64,000 bases of DNA from Lingula anatina (lineage: Eukaryota > Brachiopoda > Lingulata > Lingulida > Lingulidae), in NCBI RefSeq assembly GCF_001039355.2, contig NW_019773648.1, positions 62,001 to 126,000 of the forward strand, in the 5' to 3' direction. The notes beneath the pieces are model-generated. The model did no database searches, was not told the DNA's origin, and was given only the letters and a program-made list of their open reading frames with translations. The translations under genes and the position numbers were made by a program. Positions 35,301 through 48,815 of the stretch are shown piece by piece. Position 1 is the stretch's first letter. The number at the start of each line of letters is the position of its first letter.

Positions 35301-38300
35301 ATGGAGAGGGATCTTTTTTAGGAAGTATTATTAGAAATGTGTGTAGAACATAATTATTCAAAGTTGTAGACAGGACAGAATTAGAAATTGATCCATTTAT
35401 GCATAAATATCAGACTCTTGGTCTGTTTATAAATAGGCTACTGAAATTAGATTGACCTGACCTGAATTTGAACTTATGAGTTGGGTTTCTTCCCTTTATA
35501 AAATACTCAGTCATGTTATCATTTAGGTGTAGCCCTGGTTTGGACGCATTCCGAGACAGGAGATCTCTGTAATCCCAGGTGTTCGCTTTCATCCTAGTGG
35601 TACTACATTTTTTGTCCGTGTGTACTAAAACATGCAGTTAACCAGTAATATTACTGCACATATAAACATGCCTGAAAATTTTGATAGATGAATTTTTTTG
35701 ATTGATTTTGATATGTCATGTATGTATATTTACAGATTTAAGTAGCAATTTTAGCAATTGTAGAATAAAACTGCATTCATTTGGCAAGTTGTAGTGAGAA
35801 GGATACTACGTGAAAATTAAATAACCTCTAGTTGATCAATAAAGAATTTAACTTATAAGGGGGAAAAACAAAAATTAACATAAGTTATTTCTTTTTAGTA
35901 ATCTTAAAGGCATTAGTTTTACCATATAACTTAGTCTTAATTTTATACCCATTAAATGCAATACAATATTAGTTGTCATTAATGACTGAATGATAATTGA
36001 ATAATGAAACTTAAGCTCTTAAGCAAGAGTGTAAATTTCGTACCCACTTGATTCTTGTGCTATGCTATTACATATTAGTTAGAAGAGAAATAATATATGT
36101 AAGTCATATCAGAATTTCTTGTTGGTTAGAGGCAGATATTTTCTTTCCTCTTAAAGGATATAGGATTGGGGTAAAACATGCTAAAATTTGAATGAAAATT
36201 GGAAGTTTTTTAAACTTTTTCAGTTGCTTTAAATCACTTACCCACAGTACTTATAATGGTAATAAAGTAAATTGAAATAGACAAAGAACAACAATGATAA
36301 CTGTCTAAATTTAAACATTGCATGATTTCATATATACACTATACACTAAAAGATACTCGAGACATTTCACCCCATTCTCATAGATTAGATCGACCTACAT
36401 TGGATCGACCTAACTCCCTGGGGGTTCACGCTAAATAGCTGTCAGCCGGGCGGACACGAAAGTTAATTACCCCTTATAGCTTGTAGTAGGCGGGGACGGA
36501 CACTTAAGGCGGATTATCTGACAGTAATCTAGTGAGACTCCCCGCGGTGATAGATCGATCTAAAAGTTGTGAGAACAGAGCCATTTGATCTGAATTCTGG
36601 TTATTCATAGTACTTAATTTAAAAAAGACCAATACATGTGAGAAAATATTTACCAAAATAAAGCCCAAGGAAAAAATTACTAACTTTGTTATTTTATGGT
36701 AACATCAGCTTTGTAACAACCCTATCATTTTTGTCACTTTTTTTAGAAACATTTTTGCATTTGAGTAATTTGATTAATAAATGAAAGAAAAGAAATAAAA
36801 ATAAAGAAAAAAGCATAAGATAGCTTATTTCTTCCTGTTGTCTGAACAAAGTTATTTTAATACTGTTCTTGAGTTTTTTAGTCTCCAGGGCAAATAACGT
36901 CAATTCATTTAATAAAAATGAAAGTTTGTTGGAAGAGTTAGAGTATTGTTTAAAAAAAAAAAAGACAAGAAACACTTTTCCAGGATAAAATTCTCTAGAG
37001 ACCATAAAACGTAAAAGTGATTTCATACTTTAAATAAGAAATTACTAAAAATTGAAATTACTACTATTTGAAAGTTAATACTCAACACTCTAAAAAGATT
37101 TATATCCTGGACATTTTCAGATCGTGCAATACGAAGCAGCGGTCAAGAACCTATGTAGCACTGAGTCTGATCAATAATTGTGCTGAGAACGATGCAGATT
37201 TATTCCAGAATCACAGCATAGAGATCAGAATAGGCATAGTGTTCACAGGATATTATGCCCTTTGAATATACTAGATTTTCTCAGGGGGTTGGTGGTAACC
37301 TTTTAAAGGGCAGTGTGCTCTCCCATTTGTATAATTGCTCATACCAAGCCCAAACTCATATCTCTGGGGCTGCTTGACAAAGTGGAAAGATTTGAAGTTG
37401 CTGAAGGCTTCCTGTGGCAAATAATTTGTTTTATCATTCAAAGTGAATGGGAAGGGTATCCCATGTTTGTCAGATGCTATTTTCTGTTTCAAGTTAAGGC
37501 ATCGGAGGTATCATACATTGCTTATCGCATAAGGATTATTTTGTTTAGTACTTTATGATTCAGCAGAAGGTTAGCAGAAATTATCATAAAGCAGTACAAG
37601 GGAGTTGCAGGTATACAAACATTGAAACAAGCATGTGTATGTGCGCAGGCACACATACACACCAGCCTATTTTAAATCGAGTAGTAGATCCAGGCCTGTC
37701 CCTTAATACAGTGAGAAAAAAATCCTACATCAAATGTGGAACCCACTACACAAAATTATGTCTTGTATATATTTCAAAAAGTCCCCAAAATTTTTGTGTA
37801 AAAAGGGTATTTGGGAAGCTTTACATCTCCCCCCCTCCAGTGCTATAGATGGCAAGCCTCACTTTTGAGTAGAAATAGGGTCCACAAAAGGTACACAGGC
37901 CGATACTGATAAGGGACAGAGGCATATTTAATATTCTTAGGACTTCACAAATTTGCCAAACATTACTTAGTGTTCCCAGTTGCATGCCTTCAACCACCCT
38001 TAAATAGAAATTATCTGCAGTACTTGCTCTCAATTAAGTCATAAACCCCTAAGGGGGGAAAAAGACACAATTAGGCTCCAAGAAAAGTAAACTGTATTCA
38101 AGAAGTGTGTCAAGTGCCACTTTTGTATCTGTGTTTTTTTTATAGGAAGGGGCTCTGTGAGACTGTATGTGCTACAGAGCTGTATGTGCAACTAAGAGAG
38201 CATTCACATCGAGAAGAGCCGAGGTCTAGCAAGGCCGAGACCTAAGTATGGCTGACCTACTTGAAAGGAAGACCGCGTAATCCTTTTAAAGTCTCTTAAT

Positions 38301-41300
38301 GAATGTCATAATTTCCCATATATACCAGTGATGAATGAATCCATTCCTACATGCAGAGTTTGTCCTCTTTTTTTTTTTTTTAATAATCTCTTAAGAGGTA
38401 TAGCCATCTATGAAGGTCCACGTGGTCTGATGGCAAGAATAATTTCCAGAATTATTACCCCTATTTTGGTGGTAAAATGGAATTTATTATATTTCAATTA
38501 GTAGTTTACAATGTTTTTTTTTTTTTTTTTTTTGTGGAATGTGAATCTCATTTAAATAGTTACGTATATTTCTTTAAAGAAGCTCTGTGACATTCTTCCT
38601 CATTTTATTGAGATGAAATGATAAAATGTGTCAGAAGAAAGAATCTGATATGGTTTCTATGCTGTATGTTTGTACTACCTTTCTTAGCTAATGTTTCTTA
38701 TAGTTCATGTCTGACGTCAGGTAGGGATCCTTATAGGTGTTAAACTTAAAATAACATGCTTTCATTTTTTATCAATATTGGCTTTCATATTGACATGGCA
38801 TGCAGCCCTAAATAAAGGTCTGGATAAGAAGTTTTTAGCAGCAGGTCTTTGATCCTTAATATCCTACGAAAGTCTAGAAATAGTTAGATTAAAAATAAAG
38901 ACTCAATAGCAAGTCTTTTAATGACAGTACTTCAAAGCAAATTGAAATGAAGACCTACTTCACATTGGCCTAGTCTTGGCTAGTGCCAAAAAGTACATTG
39001 AAAGTCTATGGCTGTATTCCCAGAGCTTTTAGATCGATCTATCCCTGCGGGGAGTCTCACTAGATTACTGTCAGATAATCCGGCTGAAATGTCCGTCCCG
39101 CCTACTACAAGCTGTAAGGGGGTAATTAACTTTCGTGTCCGCTCGGCTGACAGCTATTTAGCGTGAACCCCCAGGGAGTTAGGTCGATCTAAAGTAGATC
39201 GATCTAATCTCTTGAAATGGGGTCTATGTTACTAAACTGTTTCAAAGATGTGGAAAAGGATAACCCATTGTTCTAGTCCAGACTTTTAATGTGGTGTAAT
39301 ACATAGAGTTGATGATCTGAAGCAGAACGCATTTTTCCTTTATCTCCATATTGGTTGGGAGCCATGCCATCAAAATTAAATTAGCTTTAGGTGATAAGTT
39401 CCAAAATAGCAATGTGTGTATTTTGAAACCATATTTTGGATATTAATACTAGGTTAAATGCTTTGCAGACAAGGTTAAATTGATATCAAAATACATTGAA
39501 ACTTAACTAAGTGACACCATCACATTGTGATAATCTATTTTTGAAAAGAACCAACTAACTCTGTGCCTTTTGGTTGAATTATAATGCAGTAATGGGTACA
39601 TGTGAACATAAGCTTATCTAATATTTATTAAACAGTGGCAGACATAGGTAGAGAATTAGAAAAGTCCTCCTTCAGGAATGATGTTGAATCACAGCTGTTA
39701 TATAAATTAGTTCTTTCTTTCATCTTGGGGGCTCCATTGTGTGGTGAAAAATATGGACAGTAATGGAGGGGTAAGATAATGTAGTCCTGGGGTGAAAAAG
39801 ATGCTGAGGAAAATTAATTTAAAATCTCCAAGTAATTGTAAAACAGTATCCAACACTGGTTAGCTTGCTTATTTGTGTGAACATGCTGTATATAATGCTG
39901 CATAACTGGAGTCAAATTGAATTTAACACTGACGTCATTTAGGTGTAGCTAGGAACACAGAACGGAATGAGAAAGGGCATTCCATGACCCCAGGAGACTA
40001 CATATTAAATGTACACGCTGTAGAAATTTAGTAACAAAGTCAGTGGTTATTTTTGTGACTGAAGGCCTGTAATACTGAATAAATGAACCTGAACTTGATT
40101 ATTTATGTATGTTTTACTTGTAAATTGTAACTTTGGTTCATGGTCAAACTTTGTTAATTTCTCAAGAATTATTTTTAAGGAATAAAGCCTGGCCTTGTTT
40201 TATCTAAAAAGTGCTTTTCATGATTGATAATGTATTCATATTGTCAGGCTTATTTGCCAAAGGTAGCGTTGTAAAGTGATTTTACTTAATTTTTTAAGCT
40301 ACCATTAATTTTTACATTATCAGTATTTTGGGCACATGGTATGTTCTATTAAAATTATGTTCATTGATACTATAATGAAATGCATCTATTTGTTAATATC
40401 AGGTGAAGTCCAGTTGGAGTCCAGTGTTGAGGATGGGCAAACACAATTGCCAGTTAATGGAGAACAGTTACCATGTTCAACAGAAATGGCAGCAGGTCTT
40501 ACTACAGCCACTGCAGATACAGGTCTTGGTGGCCAGGAAAACACAAACAACCCCACAGACAAAGGACACACAGGCATTCTCCCCCTTGCTGAAACAAAGG
40601 AGGTCCAGCCTGTGCAGCAGTCACTGTCAGATAAAGACAGTCTCACCACTGCTTCTAATACTATCACCACCACAGACATGTTAACCCAGGAAAATTCTAT
40701 ACGTGATGTAATATCATCCGTGCACCCTGGTCACGTTCAGGGGGAGCTAGTCACACAACCACCAGAGGTCAGCACAATTGACCACATAATTAGCTCTACA
40801 TCGGAAGATCCACGCACTGTGCTCTCTGCTCCCACCAGTGCTAACACCCAGGGGACAGAGGTGACCTCAGAGGACACTATAGTGCATAGCAGTGCTGCTG
40901 ATTTAACTGGGATGACCAGGGTGTTTGTGGATGAACAGGGCGTTATAATTGGGCAGGAGCATTCCCCATTGACAACAGTGGAGGAACACCAGACAGATCA
41001 GCCTCAGTTGGATGGTGATAGTATTGTTCCTACTGAAGCTGAAGCATCCCTCAACCATCAGCAAGAGCACAGGCTGCCAGCCAATGTGATGGTTGTAACA
41101 GCAGATGGGAGCCAGGAGTCTTACACCATACAAGACACAGAACACATCACCCAGGCAGAGCACCATGTGGACACCACAGTAGAGGGTGATGGCGAAACTG
41201 ACCACATGTCCAAGGTGGTCCTTGTGACTGACCCCAACACTGACATGACCGCTGAGACTTTTACCATACAAACCTCAGAAGATGGCTCACAGCAGCCCAT

Positions 41301-44300
41301 TATCATTGCCACCAGCCCTGAACAGGATGGGACCGTCACTATTGTTACAGACAGTGGCAATGGAACGGACATTCCAACAGAAATATCTGCTGTTGTCATT
41401 TCTTCTGATTCAGAAAGTATACAAACTATGGCCAACCAGCAACACATTGTTGCCCCTGTTGTGGTGCCTCCGGTAGGCCATGATGGGTTCCCAAGAGCAA
41501 CACCCATCATGTCCACTATAAACCCTGCTGGGCACCATCACCTGCAAATACATGGCATGGTGTCACAGCCTTTGGAACCACCTCCCAAGTGTATGGTCTG
41601 TGGAGACAAGTCTTCAGGTGTACATTATGGTGTACTGGCTTGTGAGGGGTGCAAGGTGAGTCTGTTGCCTTGACTTGTAATTTTGTTGCAGCAGCCCACT
41701 TTTGCCCATTTTGCCCTCTTTTGCCCTTAACTTGGGTAATGGCTTTCAAGATATCACCTCATATTGTTTATAGACCAAAACAAAGGGGACATCTTTAGAA
41801 GTACTGAAGGTCTGAGGGAACTGCACTACAAGTAATCTGCAGGTCCTCCTAATGTGCTGGTCCGAACTAAGTAACCCATAAGCCTATGTTTACATGTGAT
41901 TTGTCTTCATTTATTGTATTATCATGCATTATCAAAAATTTTGCTGGTCGTTGGGCTCTTCAGCAGTCATGACCGATCAGAGTGACAGTTTCCCTTGCCT
42001 GTAGATCTTTACGATGAATGTAATAGCAGTTCACAGGTTTAGCTTTGATGTGCATTAAAAAAAAGAGATGTTGAAAAGTATATAATCATGAAAGACACAA
42101 TTTTATATGTTTTTAATGTTGGCATTTTGTAATTTAAAAAAAAAAAGGGGTGAACTTTTGTGGGCTTCTGTGGGATACTGGAAAAATTGTTTTTTAAAAG
42201 TTATGAGTTAGTTTTAATTTACAAAGATCTCAAAAGTTGCATATACAAATTGATGTCATTATAATTATATAATGTATGTCATTTTTATCATCAGGGATTT
42301 TTCAGACGAGCTTTACAGGACATTGGAGATCCAAGTCGTAAAAAATGCTATTACAATAAGAACTGTGAAGTGACAGTACAAACTAGGAACAGGTGTCAGT
42401 ATTGCCGCTTACAAAAATGTCTAGCTCTGGGGATGTCACGTTCAGGTAATGTTTTGAGAGTGTTTTTCTTATCAATTTTGAGTGAATAATGGCAATGTTA
42501 ACATTTCCTCTGGTATTTATTCCACTTAAGATTAAAGTTTTGCTGATACTTTAAATGTTTGGTTTTATAAAAGACAAAAACAAAATTATACCATGCAGTA
42601 GTCTTGGCTATGACATCTAATCAAATCAACCAAAATTTTTTTAGTGTGCTGTTGAATTTATTTTGATTACTTACTTAGATTATGAGAGATTTGCTGACAC
42701 AGAATCATTCTTTTAAAAGCTCTTGTTTTATTATAGCTGCCAAACTTGGTCGAAGATCCAAAAAGATGCGTGAAATGATCAATGAAGCATGTCGCACCAT
42801 TGAAGACTCACAGACAGCACAAGCTTTACATGGACTTCTCAGCCTCAAATCTGATTCCGGCCCAGGGGATTTCCCATCCCTTCTGAAAGCTGTTGGAGAA
42901 CAGATGTCGCAACCAGGGAGAGCAGGTACAGTAGCAGCGGGACTGGCTGTTGCTACTACAGGGGCAGGAATGGGAGCTGGAGGGGATGTTGAGAATGGAG
43001 AGAAAAAGGCACTGCCAATGAAAACACCAAAGTCTACACCCAAAAGAACCAAGAAAAATGAACAGAAGGTCACTCCAACATCAACGTTTGCCGCTGCTCG
43101 AGCAGGAGTTGGAATGCAGTTGGCTCCCATATTGGCGACTCCACAGTACCCTCCTATGCATCAACCCATCATGATGGTGCCACAGTTACAACCTGGGCAA
43201 CAAGCACCCATGATGGATCTGCTGATGAAAATGCAAGCAGCCAATCAGACGGTTGGACAAGCCACTGCAACTACGGCAACAACAACCAGCCCAGGAGCCC
43301 AAACAACCAGCAAGGTCAAGGCTGACCTGAGGAGGATAATACTAAAACAGCACCAAAGTAAAGATGGTTCCAATATCCAACAGTACATTATACAAGAGGA
43401 TGGAGGAGATGGATCACAGGTTTATCCTATAGATTTGGCTATGCGCACATCAGATGGAGCAAATTTACAGTCTATTCCTCAGCCATTACAGTTAACAACA
43501 ACGACCACTGGTCAGATTGTTAGTTCTCAAGAGACTGTTGTTACAGCAACAACATCACAGCCTGTTGTTATTGCAATGAAGCCAGCTAGTTCTAAGACCA
43601 CTGACCAGGTTTCAAGAAGTCCACTTAAGAAAAGGCCAATCCGGCAGCCCTCACCCTTACAGTCCCCTATAGAAAAGCGAGCAAAGATGGATGGCCCGTT
43701 GGATCATATGGGCAGTGACAATCAGTTGGCAGAGAATCTCCAACAAGAGAGTCAACAGCTTCCACAACATATTGGTAACCATGTGTCTTTGACACCTCAG
43801 TCACAAGAATACAATTCATCCCAGCTGGAAGGCATTTCCAGTCTGATTTATGAAGCTTATAATGACACTTTGAGGTTCACATATAAGAACACACAGATGC
43901 TGAGACAGAATTTGCCAGTTGAAAAGCATGTTGAGAATGCAGCAAATGTAAGTTACTTTTACCTTTTAAGTTTCAGTAATCCATTTTATTTTCTAAACTG
44001 GCCAGGCATTTTATTGTGAATGAAAAATGTGAAGCTTTTTTTTTGCAATCGGTTTAAATGATGATAATTGGTGCATTCAACAACCATTTACTTAAATTGA
44101 ATGACTGTTTATGAGTCTTTTATTTTCTCCTAATTTATTGTGTATATAGCATGATATTCTACCCTTCTTATTATAATTAAACTTCAACATTTCCTCATCT
44201 CAAGGGTAATGAACCAAGTGAAGAGGCCATAGCCAGAAAGCTGGCCTCTGCATGCTGGACAGGCTTTGAGTCCACCTTTTACAACAAGGCAGTACCAGAG

Positions 44301-45618
44301 GTAGTTAAGTTTGCAAAAAGAATTCCTGGCTTTAGCAGCTTGGATACTGATGACCAGATATTGCTGATTAAAGGGGGTTGTTTTGAGGTAAGACAATATG
44401 TTAGCCAATATTTTAAGGGGTGTTCAAATTGATTTTTTTTTCTGTGAAAATATATTTATAATAGGAAATATTTAGTAAATATCTGACTTTTATATTATGG
44501 GCAATTTATTGTTGTCTGGCTTTATCCATTATTTAGTTGTTTTAAATGATGTTCAATCTGTGAATTTTATTTAATTCTTTGACATTATCTAACATTTTGT
44601 AGGCATTGACTAATTTTATTGTGCAGTCCAGATAATTTTAATCTTTGCATAATATTTTGTGTGACACATTGTGGTATTGGAGCTATGTTTACATGTGTCT
44701 TTCATAATTTGCTTGGAGTAATTTATGAATTAGTCTACACATGGAGCATGGCATTTTCATTTCGATTATCTTTGAAAATCAATACCGTATATTGGTTTTC
44801 AAATTGCAGGTTTGATTTCTGTTTACATGGGTTAATTTGTCAGTCCTGTTGTTAAATTGTCTCCTCTGTTTCATCACATATCTAAATGCATTATGTAAAT
44901 GTTGCCATTGTTTATTATTTACAGGTAGCGTGTGTAATGAACTCTGCATTCATAGATGTGGATGGCAACACCATGCTAATATTGGAGAATGGAAAGAATT
45001 ACACCAAGGAGAATCTCAAGTCAGAGTTTCTGCTGGGCGAAAACTTTGTGGAGTTAATGTTTAATTTCTCCTTACGTTTCAATGTATTCAAGCTAACAGA
45101 CTCTGAGACAGCTCTTTTTGCTGCTTTGATGTTAATATCTCCAGGTATTGGCTGTTTTTGTATTCATGTGATAATTTGTCTGTTGGAAATCATTAACAAA
45201 GCCGATTGTACTTAAGCAGTATCCTCATTAATTTCTTTAAAACATTTGCATTCACTGTGTAATTGATTTTTAATTGTCTTTTTTAATATAAAATACCAGT
45301 TGATATTTTATAAACTGACATGCTTTGAGTTTACTTACAAAAAATAATACAACAGAATTGTGCCGATCTTTTATTGTAGAACGTCCAGGCATCAAGAACA
45401 AGGAAGAGGTATCCAAGTTACAGGAGCTGATCATCCAGACGTTACAGGGGCAGGTCAATATGAATCACCCTACAGAGGTTGGCCTTTTTCCGCGTCTTCT
45501 CATGATTATCTCCAATCTCAGAGAACTCAATGTAGAGCACAGGAGAATGCTATCGTCTCTTCGGGGAAGGATTGTGTTCACTGATGGCTTGCTCATTGAA
45601 ATATTTGGCAGTGATTGA
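32312..45618 (+). CDS. Nuclear receptor with NR1-like ligand-binding domain, very long N-terminus and hinge
   Basis: DNA-binding transcription factor. Exons: 32312-32360, 40403-41655, 42295-42445, 42737-43947, 44205-44387, 44925-45144 and 45380-45618 (stop TGA). Phases join, giving 1101 residues. Residues 1-412 are Thr/Gln/Ser/acid-rich, like an activation domain. The C4 zinc-finger domain starts at Cys413 (CMVCGDKSSG), with P-box CEGCKG across the exon 2/3 junction, then CQYCRLQKC and a GRRS-containing C-terminal extension. The hinge of roughly 350 residues is Gln/Thr/Ala-rich. The ligand-binding domain (about 840-1101) has FAKRIPGF and DDQILLIKGG, and an intact AF-2 helix LLIEIF at 1093-1098. 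The DNA-binding domain does not match ROR, E75, PPAR, NR2 or steroid receptors as I recall them; GRRS recalls Knirps-type proteins. A lophotrochozoan NR1P- or NR8-type receptor is possible. Subfamily unresolved. Confidence 0.93.
36370..36583. mobile_element. GC-rich palindromic MITE, copy A (receptor intron 1)
   Basis: About 210 bp, clearly more GC-rich than its surroundings. It is the near-exact reverse complement of 39010-39223. Within the copy the two halves are imperfect inverted repeats: TTGGATCGACCTA near one end and TAGATCGATCTAA at the other, with CTGTCAG and CTGACAG inside. The pair of copies differ by scattered substitutions and small indels. Confidence 0.8.
38286..38565. mobile_element. 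TTAA-flanked MITE, copy 2 (receptor intron 1)
   Basis: It matches copy 1 through GAATCCATTC, AATCTCTTAAGAGG, TATAGCCATCTA, GGTCCA and TTTTGGTGGTAAAATGG. It carries a long internal T run. Boundaries are approximate. Confidence 0.65.
39010..39223. mobile_element. GC-rich palindromic MITE, copy B, inverted relative to copy A
   Basis: The reverse complement matches 36370-36583 over its whole length, including the AGATCGATCT ends and the central CAGCTATTTAGCGTGAAC. The ~2.4 kb between the copies has no recognisable transposase. Two independent insertions of one family are as likely as a composite element. Confidence 0.8.
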
Positions 45619-48480
45619 ATGCTGTCTGTGTGAGAGATAGTTAATATGAAGTGTGTGTACATACCTGTCTGTACTCAAGATCATAATATAAAGGGATGTA
45701 CCAGTTATCAATATAATTACAGTAAAGCAGTATTACTAATCGTGCTAGTGCATATACCTCCACTAAGACTAGTATATTGCTTATGTGAGTTATGGCAGTG
45801 GAAAATTGATTGGCATATTGCAGATTAAATGGTGACAAAGTGAATTTATATCTACCATAACAGTACGTTCACTTGCACATATATTGTTGAAGTTCATCAG
45901 ATTTCTTAAATGAAACTGTTATTTGCAATTTGACTGCAATTGTGTTCGTTGTTAGATGAATCTCATTGACTGTGAATAGGGCTATGTATCATACTTGTGT
46001 CATTAACTCTGGATACCTAGTGGCGTGTTTTAGAATCAGGACTGCTTTCTTATGCTAAGTCTGTAGAATTTGATGTTTGTTTATAAGAAATACAATGGTT
46101 CATTGTCAACCCTAAATACATACCTTTTCCTTGTATCAGATCTTGAGTGTAAATATTTAACAGATATTGGATAATAAGTAGTGGAATCTGCTTTAAGAGG
46201 AGAATGGAAGTCACAATATTATAAGGGAATGTCTGAATGCACAAATTTTTACAATTATGATTAGTTTGCTGTTAGTTATCAATATGATATGAGGCTTCCA
46301 ATCAAAACAGCTTGTAGTTAACAAAAGAAGTCATATTAAACAAAAGCCTGGAATTTCAGATAACAGCCCATCTAATCTTTACTGAATCACATTCTCACTC
46401 ACTGGATGTGATCACATATTATGACCATGTTTTTAGATATTTAACTATGCAGAGTACAAAATGTGAATTGAGGTTGTATTTAGTTTGTATTTATATTGGG
46501 TTTTATTTATTTCAATAGGCCAATATATATGTGTGTATGCTTTATATTATTGCTTTTACATGCAGATAAGGAAGTCTCTATATGCTGGTCATTTCTGTTT
46601 TGTCTTAATAAGGAAAATGATTACATTGTCTGTTAAGGCACTATTGTTAATATTGTTACATAGTATCTGCATTTATAAAATGTGTGTAGTTAAATAGGCT
46701 TGTAGGGTCAAGGAAAACAATGCAAGGAACAGATGCTACTAGCTAAAAAAGAGTGAACTGTGAACATTGAAATGAAAAGAAGTTCCGAAAGACGAAAAAT
46801 GGGAAATTGTTTTAGTTTCTGCTAAATTTAAGTTGTGATGTTTTAAATCTTAAGTAGCACTTTGTCAGCATTTCTTAAAAGAAAACATGCTTACATTCTA
46901 AGTATTTTGCCCCAGGAGAAGCAAAGACGAGCTGTTGGAAAGAAAATGTAGTTTGCCTGACATTTGCTGTATAAATTGGAGAAATCAGAAAGTCAAACAA
47001 GAAAGGTAATTCACTAAAGACTTTTTGAAAAAAAAATTTTAACTTGCTGCAGTTTTGAGATATCACGTAAACTCTCCTGAACTATGTTTTGTTTGCCCAC
47101 TTACCATGAATGTTTTTTGACAAATTTGTAAGTTGTCATTTTAAGCCTATACTAAGTTGGCCTGTGCATTCATTCTACTTCATTATGTCATAGCCTTAAG
47201 CATAGTTGAGAAGTTAGGACTAAATTTGTATAATTTTTAGCTCATGATTTTTATATTCAGACAAGATTTAATTGTCATGAATGAACTAAGGTGAAGAATG
47301 AACTGGCTAGGAGATGTTTCATTGCTAATTGTGTCATGATGTTATGTAGAAGTTGTTTTTTTCTGTTTTATTGATGATTTTTTTAACTGTCCCTTTTAGG
47401 AAAGAAAAATATTTGTCATAACTACAATTATACAAAATAATAAAAGTAATCTTGGTACTCTAAAAAGAAATTTAAGATCAGTCACAGATCTGGAATTATC
47501 TCTTTTGGCTAATTTTCATTTTTTATTTTATTCCAAATCAAATGACACAACAGAAGTACAATTTTATAGTATGGGCAAAAAAGGCATTGTCATTCTTAGA
47601 AACAAATGAGGCCAGAAGATGCGTCTCATACTCTGTTCAGGGATGATGGGTGAAATCTTAAATTCCAATCCTAATTTTTGCAAAAAGAGTTCATTCAGCA
47701 AGAACACATTGTCAAGTAAATTAAGAAAATGCTTTCAGTTATTTTTGAGGTAATTCATTTATTATGTTGATATCAGCAGATTATAAGGCTAAATGTTGCA
47801 TATTGAAAATTTCTAATTTGGTTCAAAAATAGCATATTGAAAAAGCAGTTTTGAGAATATTTGATGAAATTAAATATGCTCACAGGAATCTTGTGGGTGA
47901 AATATAAGTCAACAAGTGCTACTAATCCATATGAAAACTCTAGTAGAACTTGGGTTGAATTTTGAACATAAAAGTTTGTGCGGTGCATTGATATTAGTTG
48001 TTACCTGAAGTTTCATGTTGAGCATGCTAATTGAACTGTTAGCCTTGAAAATGATCTTTTAGGTACCAGACACATATTAAGCAATATGCAAAGATATAGA
48101 GGCTTGTATTAAGACCTTATTTTCTTCAATTGACAGGCTTTGCTTTCACACAACCTAATTGATGTATATAGTTATTTATTGTAGGCAAATAAATGTTTGT
48201 TGTGAAACTAAATTGTGCTTGTCTGATCGTCTTTCTTCTTTAAAAAGCAATTAGTGTAAGAGGAGATAAATAAGAATTTATCATCTTTGTAACCACATCT
48301 CTTGGATTTTAGTTTTTTGAAAAAAGTCTCTTTCAGTAATTTATGATTTATTAATATGACAAGATCTTTTTTATTTTCATAAATGTCTCTTTATGATAAC
48401 ATTCTAAATGCTTAATCTAGTATCAATATAAAGATTTCATTACCTTCTCCATTATCCAAGATGTTTTTGTTACTTTTGAT
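45619..48480. other. Receptor 3' untranslated/intergenic region
   Basis: AT-rich, no recognised gene. A candidate receptor polyadenylation signal AATAAA is at 48188-48193, followed by a GU-rich stretch, which would give a ~2.6 kb 3' untranslated region. Earlier weak sites are also present. Confidence 0.55.
48188..48193 (+). terminator. Candidate polyadenylation signal of the nuclear receptor gene
   Basis: AATAAA followed within about 35 bases by GU-rich sequence (TTTGTTGTG and GTGCTTGTCTG). It is the best-looking signal downstream of the receptor stop. Confidence 0.4.
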
Positions 48481-48815
48481 TAGTGGGTTTGTCTGTGTAC
48501 AGCATTTCACAAAAAATAATCAAAGGACTTTGATAAAATGTTCGATCACAAGTGGCCCAAAGAATTAATGATTAGATTTTGATGATGGTCCATTAATTGA
48601 TAAATTATTTAATAATTAAATTTTCAGGATAGGTCACATGTGTGCCAATTTTATGAAATTTTCAGGATAGGTCAGATAAAGGAAGAAGCGATTAGATTTT
48701 GGTGATCATCCATTAATTAATAAAATAGTTAATTAACAAATTAATCAATTAATTAATTTAACAATTTATTAATTAATCCAATAATTGTCTTGGCGGTGTG
48801 AGTGTTATTCTAGTC
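48480..48815. mobile_element. Degraded copy of the element at 52668-53083
   Basis: It shares TATGAAATTTTCAGGATAGG, GATTAGATTTTGGTGAT and a terminal CTTGGCGGTGTGAGTG...TTCTAGT with the better-preserved element. Internal sequence has decayed into TTAATTAA-rich DNA. Confidence 0.55.

Noticed and set aside
40386-41749. Long minus-strand open frames over the receptor exon
   Set aside because: They are antisense shadows of a GC-balanced coding exon, with biased composition, no domains and no splice structure.
32312-45618. Assignment of the receptor to NR2C (TR2/TR4), ROR or E75
   Set aside because: Finger two, the interfinger spacing and the C-terminal extension all disagree with those subfamilies as I know them.
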